A DNA stretch of 64,000 nucleotides, taken from Metaphire vulgaris (lineage: Eukaryota; Annelida; Clitellata; Crassiclitellata; Megascolecidae). Below the pieces are notes generated by a model. The model ran no database searches. It was not told where the DNA came from and saw only the letters and a list, made by a program, of their open reading frames with translations. The position numbers and the translations under genes are program-made. Shown one piece after another: positions 34,025-43,066 of this stretch. The first letter of the stretch is position 1. Each line of letters starts with the position of its first letter. Location: assembly GCA_018105865.1 (NCBI GenBank), contig CM030842.1:9091463-9155462 (forward strand), read 5' to 3'.

Positions 34025-35009
34025 CAGGGTGTAAAAGTGAAAAGGGCACCCCTTTATGATATTTAATATCTCGGCTGCTTGTATAGCGATTTCAATGACA
34101 TTTATAGGCCATATACCTGGGAATGTTTCTAATGCAATTGCCAAATTTCATGCTGATAGCTTCAGAGTTTGCTAAAATATGGCCAAAAAACTAAAGAGAC
34201 CCAAATTTTAAAATTGACAAACAGAAGATAACGTCATAGTAATTTGTATCGTTTTTAAGTCTAAAATTGCGTCGTTGTCATCGGGCCAGACAAGGTCAGT
34301 GGTTAATTACGGCCAACAGATAAACACAGCAGCAGTATGATCAATTGGCTGCAGGAATGTCATGATATGCTTGAAGAAGATTTCATATTCCAGCAAGACG
34401 GAACACCTGCACACTCTGCTCTCAGGACCCAGGATTTTCTGTAGCAACATTGTCCAGATTTCATCAAGAAAGATGACTGGCCACCCATCTTCCCAGATAT
34501 CAATCCACTTGACTTCCACATCTGGGGAATCATGCTCGACAGATATCAAAAGTATCAGCCAAAGCCACATAACATCACGGAGTTGAAGACTGTGCTGAAG
34601 AATATCTGGGAGAGTTTGCCTGAAGACCAGATCAAGAAGTCGTTATTGTCAGTGAAGAAGCGCTTTTCGGCATGTGTGAAGGCTAAGGGTGCATCATGCA
34701 TGGGCATTTTGAGCACCTGCTCCCACAACAAATCATCTGAAACCCCCTTTACGTTCAGGGCCAAAAAAACTTTTTAAAATGTTTTTATCACTTTATTATG
34801 ACGTAATATTCCAATGTCAATTTCAAAATGTGGGTCTCTTTAGTTTTTTGGCCATATTTCAGCAAACTCTAAAGATATCAGCATGAAATTTGGCAATTGC
34901 ATCAAAAACATTCCCAGGTATATGGCCTATAAATTTCATTGAAATCGCTTTACACGCAGCCGAGATATTAAATATCATAAAGGGGTGCCCTTTTCACTTT
35001 TACACCCTG
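34025..35009. mobile_element. mariner/maT-like element with about 195-bp TIRs
   Basis: The ends CAGGGTGTAAAAGTGAAAAG are inverted over about 195 bp and flanked by TA (34023-34024, 35010-35011), the Tc1/mariner target. The centre carries a transposase remnant on the + strand. It sits inside the 3' part of the hAT relic ending at 35166. The TIRs remain highly similar, so the element is moderately young although its gene is broken. Confidence 0.9.
34336..34776 (+). pseudogene. mariner-type transposase remnant, DD37D spacing
   Basis: Transposases of this superfamily excise and insert elements at TA. Translation gives DFIFQQDGTPAHSALRTQDF, an in-frame TAG, then FIKKDDWPPIFPDINPLDFH and IWG. FQQDGTPAH holds the second catalytic Asp and PDINPLD the third. 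Counting codons, 37 lie between them (the stop included), the DD37D spacing known for maT-type elements. Downstream NITELKTVLKNIWESLP is the usual C-terminal helix. The N-terminal DNA-binding part and first Asp are missing, so it is a deletion derivative. Confidence 0.85.
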
Positions 35010-35166
35010 TATATATATATATATATATACATCTACAATCTGTTGTTGTCAGTTATTCATTCACTATATAGTGTATTTTACTCAATTTAATTTCTTTGCA
35101 TGTGGACTGCAGAACTGTCAAAAGTCAGCAATGTGGCATGTGGCTGTAAAACTTTGGAGACCCCTG

Positions 35167-35533
35167 ATCTAGAAGATGTAGTTAATCCATTATGAAGCAG
35201 TCTAAGTTACCTACTTTCTCCGCTATAGAAAACACTTTTGTCGATGTACAAGGAAGTTTGCGCCAAATAATTATGACGTTTGACTTGTCAGTTTAGCGAC
35301 TTTCCGTCTTTTTGACCCCTTTGCTCCTGGTTTTAGAATCAGTGGCTGCCTCACTGGTCATGTTTTTCACCAAATTTTTTAAAAGACTGGCTGTCCTGAG
35401 GTAGCATCAATTACATTAGCTAGTTTTTTAATTGTCCATTGCACAAGCATTTAATTAAAAACTTCTGCTGATAGGGCGTGGGAAGCTGTCCAGTCGCTGG
35501 CAGACACCACTGTAGACTGACTAGATTCTTATG
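35167..35533. other. Unassigned sequence
   Basis: No motif was recognised. Confidence 0.3.
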
Positions 35534-35845
35534 CTATGGACACCATGGCCTAAGCTGGTAAAATTCTCTGCCCGACATTGACCTTCCATGCATGGTACCA
35601 AGCGATCCAAGGATGAGGAGCAAACTCTTCATGTGGAAGGCCTCCAGCATTTTCTTATCTGCTGACGACAGAGTCCAAGTCTCGGCAGCATATAGGAGTA
35701 CCAATAGGACGAGCGATTGAAGATGTGAATTTTGATGTTTGAATGAAGAAACGTATTTATTGAACTGCAAATCTAGATATCTCAAACAAAAATTGAAATG
35801 CACAGAATCATCCAATGATTGCATTGCCTGGTTTAGGGATGCCAT
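35534..35845 (-). pseudogene. LINE C-terminal fragment (GAT-tailed family)
   Basis: Minus-strand translation includes SLVLLVLLYAAETWTLSSAD followed by KKMLEAFHMKSLLLILG, the 'LLYGaETWTL....LEaFHmk.lr.ILg' block shared with 4397-4951 and 37320-37440. It is a short, isolated piece. Confidence 0.75.
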
Positions 35846-36139
35846 TGCACATGGTAAGGTGCTATATAGTAAAACTATTGCTTGCTGGAACAGCTGAATA
35901 TCTACTGTCAGAGGAAACTCTGAGCATAATCAGTTATTGACTCAGTAATAGATACAAGAATTAACCTTTGTAGACTGGTATCAGTATTCTTCCTTCCCAG
36001 TTCTCTTTAGACTTTTGATTCATGTATTGATGGTATTGCACGGTACTTTTACCATCAGCAGCTTTAAACACTCTGTTACAACATTTGACTGCTTAGGTGA
36101 TTTTCATTTTCATTTGGTGTCTGTGAAACATGACATCAG

Positions 36140-37775
36140 CGTCGGTCCACACCGCTTCACAGACCTGGTCTAAGCAGACGATACAACCCTGTTTCTATCT
36201 TCTGCTACCAATGCCTCTGAATGCCTCTCTAGTTTCAGCCATGCTTCTGCTCCATTTGGTATAAAGGCTTCCTGGACTAAAACCAAGTTACAGAACTTAG
36301 GATGTGGACCACAGCCCCCCTCAACCATGGTTGACGGGGAGTGTGTTGACTCAGTAGACAGTTTCAAATACCTTAGTGTCCATTGGAGGACTGAACGCTA
36401 TCGTCATCAAGACCTGGCCAGATGTATCACCCTAGCCTCTACAGCCATGTTCTCCCTGCATAATATCTGGCAGGACAGATGTCTCTCTGGCCATCAACCG
36501 CCAACTGGTGCTCAACCCCACCAAGACGGAATTTCTTTGGCTTTCAACACTGGCATGGACCCGCTGGATCAATGGCGCTGCGTTTACTCTCAGGAACTTT
36601 GACATTGAGCTGGTCAGAGACATTGGGCTGCTCGGGGTGACTCTCGATGAGACTCTGTCATTTGGTGAGCACATCTTCAACGTCGCTCACTCATGCTACC
36701 ACCAGTTACGGGGATTAAAGCAATGCGCCAATATCTTACGGTGTCAGCTACGATACTACTAGTCTGGGCGTTAATCCTAAGCCAGTTTGATTATTGTAAC
36801 AGTGTGCTGATGGGCCTTCCCACCAACCTGCTCAACAAATTGCAATCCGTGCTCGATGGAATACATCACACCGCTAATTCGCGATAAACTCTGTTGGCTA
36901 GGAATATGGGAGCAGATAGTTTACTAGAAATGCCTGTTGACTTACTGAGCGCTACACGACCCTACTTGTCCGCACTGCTTCGCCTTCCTCCTACAACGAC
37001 ACTGGAACAACGTCGGCTGCTCAGATCTGGCAGTCAAGTCAAACTGCTAGTGCTTCCCTCAATTAAAACATCTAAGTTCGGGGACAGGTCAGTCACACGG
37101 GGCAATCCAGTAATCCAGCAATCACTACCTGACTATGGTACAAACTCTGACTCTCTAGGAATTTCCTAAGTAATCTTAAGATTCACCTATTCACCATCGG
37201 GTATACGTAGTATTGTAAAGCGCTCTTGTCCTTGGCCATTTTGCCATGCTTATTGCACTATGTAAATTGTCCAGCTAATAATAATAATAATAATGCTCCG
37301 TCTGTAGTACCAGATACTTGTCCTGTCTGTCCTACTTTACACGGCCAAGACCTGGACTTTACTTGCCTTGGAACTAAGGAAGTTGGAAGCCTTCCATATG
37401 AGGTGCCAACTCCAGATCCTTGGAGTTCGCTGGTGCTACACCTGTACTTCATTACCAATGCGGACTTGCAGAGATATCCTCGTGGAATGGATTACCATCA
37501 CTCGATGAACTGATAAGTAGTCGCTGCCTTGCCATCTTCGGACATGCAGCCCGCCTCGGAGAGACAGTTCCTGTTCATCAAGCCCTCCACTGCCAAGTCG
37601 ACCTATCCATCAGTCATCCTCCTGACCGATTGTGGAAGCACTGTCAATGGTCTTCCCAGGAAAAGATGGATTGACCACATCCATACCCAGACCATTGAGA
37701 TTCCATCAACTCTCTGGGGACGTGCCATCCGGCTGGGTCATGGTCAAGGGTGACACAACGGCCCCTGCTGGCCAC

Positions 37776-37778
<3 letters not shown>
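36140..37778 (+). pseudogene. GAT-tailed LINE, split by another LINE
   Basis: The first part (36140-36485) reads FTDLV*ADDTTLFLSSATN, then SWTKTKLQNLG and VDSFKYLSVHWR; the Tyr codon of YADD is a stop (TAA). The frame resumes after the nested LINE at about 37300 with LSVLLYTAKTWTLLALELRK and LEAFHMRCQLQILGVRWCY. The C-terminal part runs to about 37700 with frame changes and ends in a (GAT)n tail (37779-37850). Both arms fit one element when the insert 36486-37297 is set aside. Confidence 0.8.
36486..37297 (+). pseudogene. CR1/L2-like LINE nested in another LINE
   Basis: The frame reads LVLNPTKTEFLWLST at 36508, then IGLLGVTLDETLSFGEHIFN, and in other frames LSQFDYCNSVLMGLPTNLLN and FGDRSVTRGNPVIQQSLPD. 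These are the C-terminal RT and post-RT blocks of the family. It ends with the 3'UTR GTATTGTAAAGCGCTCTTGT and an AAT tail (37278-37295). Multiple frameshifts are present. Confidence 0.85.

Positions 37779-37850
<72 letters not shown>
37779..37850. repeat. (GAT)n microsatellite, LINE tail
   Basis: A pure GAT run of about 24 units. It creates a spurious poly-Asp reading frame. Confidence 0.95.
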
Positions 37851-37854
<4 letters not shown>

Positions 37855-38466
37855 AGATTTCATATGCTTTAGTGCCTTTTCTGTCTCATCTCTTGTTATG
37901 TTGCAGCATGGTCTTTGTTGCTCATTTTAACATTTCCATCTATTCTTTTGTAGATGCTACTTATTTCATCACTGTCATAGTCAGTTGTCTATGCATGTTC
38001 TTTAGCCACTTACATTTAGTTACATTGTGCAGATAGACTCTTTTATGACTATATAATGTGCCCTTGCTCCTGACATTGGGCACAATGGCACATAATAAAC
38101 TCTGTTTATTTTTTCTTTGGTCTTCTGAGGGTGCTTTTCTGCCAGCTGTTGTAACACATTTTGTTGTTTCACAGTTTCTGTATCATTCTCTTATGATGTT
38201 TCCTTGTGTCTTGTTGGTCCAGTTCTAATTCCAGTCTTGTTCTGAAGTTTTCCCTATCAAGATTTTAATTTTCTTCCATTTCCTATCGACTGTTGAGCCT
38301 TTAGCCTTTGCTGTCTGTTATGAAACCTTCAGGTATGTATGGAGTATCTGTAATTCTTGCTTGCTTACTTTAATTTGTGTTTATTCATACTGGTGTAGGG
38401 CTGGTTTAATTTTATATCATGTTTTATCAAAAATTAGTTTCAAAGACTTTTCTGCTTCTGTTTCAG
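37851..38466. other. 3' end of the ankyrin-gene intron
   Basis: T-rich plus-strand sequence with a polypyrimidine-like TTTTCTGCTTCTGTTTCAG acceptor immediately before the terminal exon. No other feature was recognised. Confidence 0.5.
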
Positions 38467-38562
38467 GATAACTTTACTGCACTTGATTATGCCCGTCAAG
38501 CAGGATATGAACAAGTAGCTCACTACCTTGAAAGTCCATCTCAATTTCTTGGAGATTTTTAA
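38467..38562 (+). CDS. Host ankyrin-repeat gene, terminal exon
   Basis: A strong acceptor (TTCTGTTTCAG) is followed in phase 0 by DNFTALDYARQAGYEQVAHY and LESPSQFLGDF, then TAA. The start is the first helix of an ankyrin repeat (TALDYA..AGYEQVAHYL, a capping-type repeat with Asp-Tyr for His-x-Ala). The short tail is non-repeat. Joined to the exon ending at 19833 the repeat register is unbroken (VDIRNK|DNFTALDYA). Codons are clean. It encodes 31 residues. The protein therefore ends within an ankyrin stack; the function remains unknown. Confidence 0.85.
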   Translation, partial: DNFTALDYARQAGYEQVAHYLESPSQFLGDF

Positions 38563-39170
38563 CATAATTTGTATTAATTTCTAAGAATTTAGCTTAGATT
38601 TTATTTCTAACAAAATGATTCAATAGACTCGGTTATTATTTTTGTCTAACTTTAAATCTGTATGCTGTGCTGATAGTTCTTGGATATTTATCTAGTGTAT
38701 TTTAGGCACTAGCTAAAACGACACTATTTGCAAGCAATGATATTCTCACTTTTCGATTGAGAGTCATATAGCTGTTCTAACTTTCTGTTTTGCGAGTAAT
38801 AGGTAGGATTTCATTGGTATCATTGAGTAAATTAAGTTCTTATGTAAAATTTCAAAAGGCCTTTGGCTAACTGCCCAAACAGTCCTACGGTTAACACAGA
38901 ACTGTGGTAGGGCTTTATGCAATTCTTTCAATTGCTTGTGTTCCATGGTGTTTCCACAGTATGTACTAAACTTGCAAATTATATTCATACTGTTGCATGT
39001 TGAAACCTGTTAACTTGTCTTATTTTATGTTTTGGGGTTTAGCCACTAGATGGCATTTGGTTGTGTTTCCTGTCTTGTAATGTTAGTAGTCTTTGTCTTT
39101 TGGTTCACGATATGTTTTGGGATAAAAGGAATTTTGTATGTCTTATACAATAAAATTATTTTAAATCAAA
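38563..39170 (+). other. 3'UTR of the ankyrin gene with polyadenylation signal
   Basis: A T/A-rich stretch follows the stop codon, with AATAAA at 39149-39154. Cleavage would be expected some 10-30 bases later. The part from 38828 onward is duplicated at 51601 after the assembly gap, including the AATAAA (near 51926). Confidence 0.6.
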
Positions 39171-39279
39171 CAAATCCTTAGTATCTGCATGGTGTGAGCC
39201 TCCCATTTAACAATACATACAGGCTATACATTAGCATAAACTAATGTGTTTGTGAATTGTAAGAATATTGAATCTTCCG

Positions 39280-39672
39280 GTATGTCTTGGTGTCACACTC
39301 GACATAACCTTAGACTATAAAATAAGCTTGCCAGCAAAGTTAAAAGCCGGACAAATCTTCTGTAGAAACTTGCCAGATCCACAGGGGGAGCCAATGCCAC
39401 CACTCTGAGATGGGCAGCCCTATCACTCTGCTACTCAACTGCTGAGTACTGCTGCCCTGTCTGGTACAACTCCCCCCACATAAAAGTCCTCGACAGTCAG
39501 CTGCACTCTGCCATGAGAATCATCTCTGTCACTCTACATCCAACTGAACTGTCATGGCTGCTGGTCCGCGCTTTCATCTGTCCCCCAAATCTGCGTCGCA
39601 CAGCCGCTGTAGACAAGTTTCTGCAGAAGGTGGTAGAAAATGAAGACCAGCCACTTCGTGAGGACTAATCAA
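39280..39672 (+). pseudogene. Jockey-like LINE, post-RT region, first arm
   Basis: Translation gives ATTLRWAALSLCYSTAEYCC followed by PVWYNSPHIKVLDSQLHSAM, RIISVTLHPTEL and NLRRTAAVDKFLQKV. This is the common region after RT in jockey-like elements ('LR.saLaL.YS.aEYCaPvW..S.H...vd.qLn.amRiIsG'). The element continues at 40518-40657 (RLKSRHPLQLNNEPTDVDG), 41078-41289 (LSDNQDSTLCTSS and LLPEEGSAANFKQ) and, after more insertions, at 57644-57720. Each break carries a TSD of an inserted hAT. The copy at 52054-52441 is its duplicate. Confidence 0.8.
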
Positions 39673-40517
39673 CAGTGTTCTTCAAGTTAACTGTAACATT
39701 AACTGAAAACACCGAATAACTGGAAAAATGTTAGTTAACTGTAACTGTACCTCTAACTGAAAAGTGATTCATAACTTATGTTAAACAGTAACTGTAATAG
39801 AATAAATTTGAAAAGTTAAGAAATAGAAAAGTTACTGAAACTGAAAAATAATGTTAATATTTTGTTATAAGTGAGTATGATTATTATCAGTTATACGGTC
39901 TTCAGTGTCAGCTGTGGGTAACTTTAAACTTGTGGGTCACAATTCAGGACTATAGTTCAGACCTCATATAAACAGGGTTGTTATTTTGATCTAAATTGCA
40001 CTCGATGAACTGGACAAGGTCACACCAGACTGCTAAATGGGAGCAAGTGCACTAAGTGGTCTACATTTCATTGTTCACACTGATCTGATTCATCTTTTGT
40101 TTGTGGCAGTGACGGCTCCACAGGAGAGGCCCGGGGGGCCCATGCCCCCTATTGAGCGCCTGGCCCCCAGTGGCCTCCCCTGTTGGGACCCTTTACTTAA
40201 TGCTACATACCTAACAACAAATGGTTGGCCCCCATGATTAGAAGTTGACACCCCAACGGCCCCTCCACTTGCCAAATCCTGGAGCTGACACTGGTTTGTG
40301 GACGTGCCTCAGCTCAACTAGTTTACGTAGTAATTATTAATCAATTTTGCTTAAATAATATGAAATGGGATATGAGTCTAAGAGAACTGTAAGTGTAACG
40401 GAAAACTAACTGTAACTTTAAACAAATTTAACTACAATTATTTTATATAACTAATCTTTTTAACTTAAACTGAAAAAACACAACTGAAACTGAAAAACCA
40501 TAACTTAAATAACACTG
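39673..40517. mobile_element. hAT element, CAGTGTT family
   Basis: The ends CAGTGTTCTTCAAGTTAACT and CATAACTTAAATAACACTG have a perfect TSD, CTAATCAA (39665-39672, 40518-40525). It inserted into the jockey-like LINE and contains a MITE at 40107-40293. Confidence 0.9.
40107..40293. mobile_element. hAT MITE (CAGTGGCGGCTC family)
   Basis: The ends CAGTGACGGCTCC and GGAGCTGACACTG have a perfect 8-bp TSD, GTTTGTGG. The flank and position are the same in all three related hAT copies, so it inserted before that family amplified. Confidence 0.9.
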
Positions 40518-40657
40518 CTAATCAATCCTCCTCAACAGCGACTCAAATCACGTCACCCCCTGCAGTTGAACAATGAACCCACAGACGTCGATGGTCAGTG
40601 GAGACTTCAACGGAAGTCGGCTCAGGTGGTCAACTATGCAGCTATCATTTGGTAGAA

Positions 40658-41077
40658 CAGGGGTGTCCAACTTAAATCAGATGGCGGGCTGCATTGGACC
40701 CCAAGCCCAACCTCGCGGGCCGCACATGATTACAAGTACCGATAATACCTTGCAGTAGCGTCATTTTACACTTTTCTTGGGGGCGAGATTATCGCCGAGA
40801 TAATTTTTTGGCAAAATTTTTGGCAATTTTGAACAATTTTTTGGCAATGTTGGCAAATTTTGGACCAATTTTGGCAAATTTGAATTTTTTGGCAAATTTT
40901 GTACATTTTCGGCAATTCTTTGCATATTTTACACTTATTAAATAAACCTAGTCCTAAAATAAAGATAATAACCGGTCCTATAGCTAAAATTTTAATTTTC
41001 CCAAACTCGGTGGCGGGCTGGATGAAACTGTCCCGCGGGCCGAATCCGGCCCGCGGGCCGCCAGTTGGACAACCCTG
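40658..41077. mobile_element. hAT MITE (GGGTGTCCAACTT termini)
   Basis: The ends CAGGGGTGTCCAACTT and CCAGTTGGACAACCCTG have a perfect 8-bp TSD, TGGTAGAA (40650-40657, 41078-41085), and lie inside the jockey-like LINE. Subterminal GCGGGCCGC words are present. An inner portion starting CAGTAGCGTCATTTTACAC (40754) matches the MITE family at 48871 and 61133. Confidence 0.9.
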
Positions 41078-41553
41078 TGGTAGAAGATCTCGCTATCCGA
41101 CAACCAGGATTCGACACTCTGCACGTCATCTTTGGTGTCTGTTGAACCGCTTCCAGACAGCGCAGGGTCACTGCAAATACTGTTGCCGGAAGAGGGGTCT
41201 GCAGCGAATTTCAAACAATTGATCGCATAGTTTACTCTTGTCCTATAACAAGGCTCTAGGATGGTGGACTTCAGACGTTACGCTTAGGTCAGGTTTGTCC
41301 AACTGGCGGGCCGGATCCGGCCCGCCACCGAGTTTGGGTAAATAATAATTGTTTCAATAGGACTGGCTATTGCCGTTATTTTATAGGAATATACTTGGAC
41401 TCGGAGGTTACCAAATTGCTTACTTCTCCACACCACAGGTGACGGCGGTTATTAAACTTACTTATTTGCTACTTAATTATTACTAACTTACTTACAATTG
41501 TCATCTCGCTGCAAGTCTCGTTCTCGCTCAGTTAAAATTTGACGCCGTTTTCA

Positions 41554-42446
41554 CAAGCACCTCAAGGAAGCTCAACCTGAAAAGGGAACCGACCAATCAG
41601 AGACGCGTTTGAGAATAATAAGCGAACCAATCAGAGACGCGTTTAGAATAATAAAGCAATAGCGACTTTGCATATTCTGGATGCGTGGCCGTGCTGAGGT
41701 CTTGGTATCGCAACCTGAAGAAAATTTCGGGGGACCTGTAACTGAAAGTCAACGTCTACAAAACCATTAGATCGATACTAACCATTCGAGACAAGCCTAC
41801 ATTTGAACTGAAGTTGCAACAGTTCTTGTGTACAGGAGTTTCCGATCCAAGAAGGCAAGAACTAAAGAATTTACTAAATACTTTATGGCCGTATATGCTT
41901 CAAGACCACAACTCTGGGCATTTGCCTTTCGTATCGGCTTACGGGTTCATCACAACATGCATTTGGAAGCCTTACATAAAGTCCTTAAGCATGTCCACCT
42001 TCAGGGACGGAAATGCCGGTGCGTACGTACTAAATGGACGGCCTCTAACTCCACAATCCCAACTCCAAAACCCATACAAATTCCTTCCTTTCTTCCAAAA
42101 CCCCCTTCCCACTTCCGATCTACGCCCCATGATTGCCTGCACGGGGGGTTGGATTTGGGACAAAGGGATTTGGGACAAAAGGCCGTAGGCCGAAAAGGTG
42201 TCGCAAACTCAAGAGGGCCTTAGACCCCACTAGAGTCGTTATTTTTTTAACGGGTTAACATCCAGTTTTGATATATTTTATTTAACTAATCTTTTCTATC
42301 TGCTTATCTGCTTAAACCGACCACGTTGGCAGTGTAGAAGTGTATGCTAATGCTAATGATTATGAATATTCAGATTTCACTTGGCCGATTGGTGTCCTGT
42401 GATTGGTCGGTGCCCTTTTCAGGTTGAGCTTCCTTGAGGTGCTTGT
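41554..42446. mobile_element. Mutator-like element with 9-bp TSD
   Basis: The ends CAAGCACCTCAAGGAAGCTC and its complement at 42446 are inverted over about 45 bp. Flanks CCGTTTTCA (41545-41553) and CCGTATTCA (42447-42455) are a 9-bp duplication with one mismatch; the sister element at 13378 shows the empty site. A 9-bp TSD is typical of Mutator. ACCAATCAGAGACGCGTTT is repeated near the left end. A transposase remnant lies inside. Confidence 0.8.
41820..42070 (+). pseudogene. MULE-type transposase fragment
   Basis: The 41828 frame gives FTKYFMAVYASRPQLWAFAF, then RIGLRVHHNMHLEALHKVLK and HVHLQGRKCR. The pattern 'Y..RP..WAy.yR.g..i.tNMhlEamHkvLKy.yl.gk' belongs to a widespread invertebrate transposase group that I associate with MULE-type elements. 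Zinc-finger and catalytic Asp regions are absent. The same fragment is at 55226-55480. Confidence 0.55.
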
Positions 42447-42766
42447 CCGTATTCAGCAGTTTGCTAATGTATGTATAGTATACGACTTGGCGCCACAAGC
42501 ATTTATATTGACATTGCTGGAATTGTTAGAGAAAACCCTTTTCCGCAGTGCTCGCGCTAGATTAGAAAGTTTTCACTCAATAGAATAGAATGGATCATTA
42601 GATTGAAATTGAACAGAATCAATCGAACGACTGTCACTAGTCTTACTAAATCTAACTTAGACACTAACCCGGTAGAATACTAATACTTATTTGCTACTTA
42701 ATTTTAATTGGAATACTATGTTAAAATAATAAAATTATAGCAATATAGCTGTTTATAGCAGTTACC

Positions 42767-42956
42767 TGTCACGTGGTCTAGGACTGACAGCATTGAGACC
42801 ACGCCCACCGTCCAATAAGGAACATTATAGTGACTCTCTATAGCTAATGTTACCACTGCTACCACTGCTTGCTATTGCTTATCAGTCCTGGTTTAGCCGT
42901 TGTCAAGGTGACACTCTAATATACATTCTAATATAATATATATGCTTATCTTTACA
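42767..42956 (+). mobile_element. Gypsy 5' LTR
   Basis: It starts TGTCACGTGGTCTAGG and ends ATCTTTACA. It differs from the 3' LTR by one substitution (TTTAGCC/TGTAGCC) and a 9-bp tandem indel (CTACCACTG), so the insertion is young. No clear TATA box was located. Confidence 0.9.
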
Positions 42957-42974
42957 TGGTGTCAGTGCGTGAGT
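42957..42974 (+). promoter_or_regulatory. Primer-binding site of the Gypsy element
   Basis: TGGTGTCAG immediately after the LTR is complementary to a tRNA 3' end CTGACACCA, which fits tRNA-Leu. Pairing beyond 9 bases is not evident. Confidence 0.65.
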
Positions 42975-43066
42975 AAAACTAGCCAAAGTTAGGCATATCG
43001 ATAGGCTACAATTTCGAACACTGATCGTATCGAACACTGATCGTATCGAACACTGATCGTATCGTA

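Noticed and set aside
37632..38036. Open frame of 134 codons with a long poly-Asp run
   Set aside because: The run is a (GAT)n microsatellite at the end of a LINE; flanking residues are frameshifted LINE sequence.
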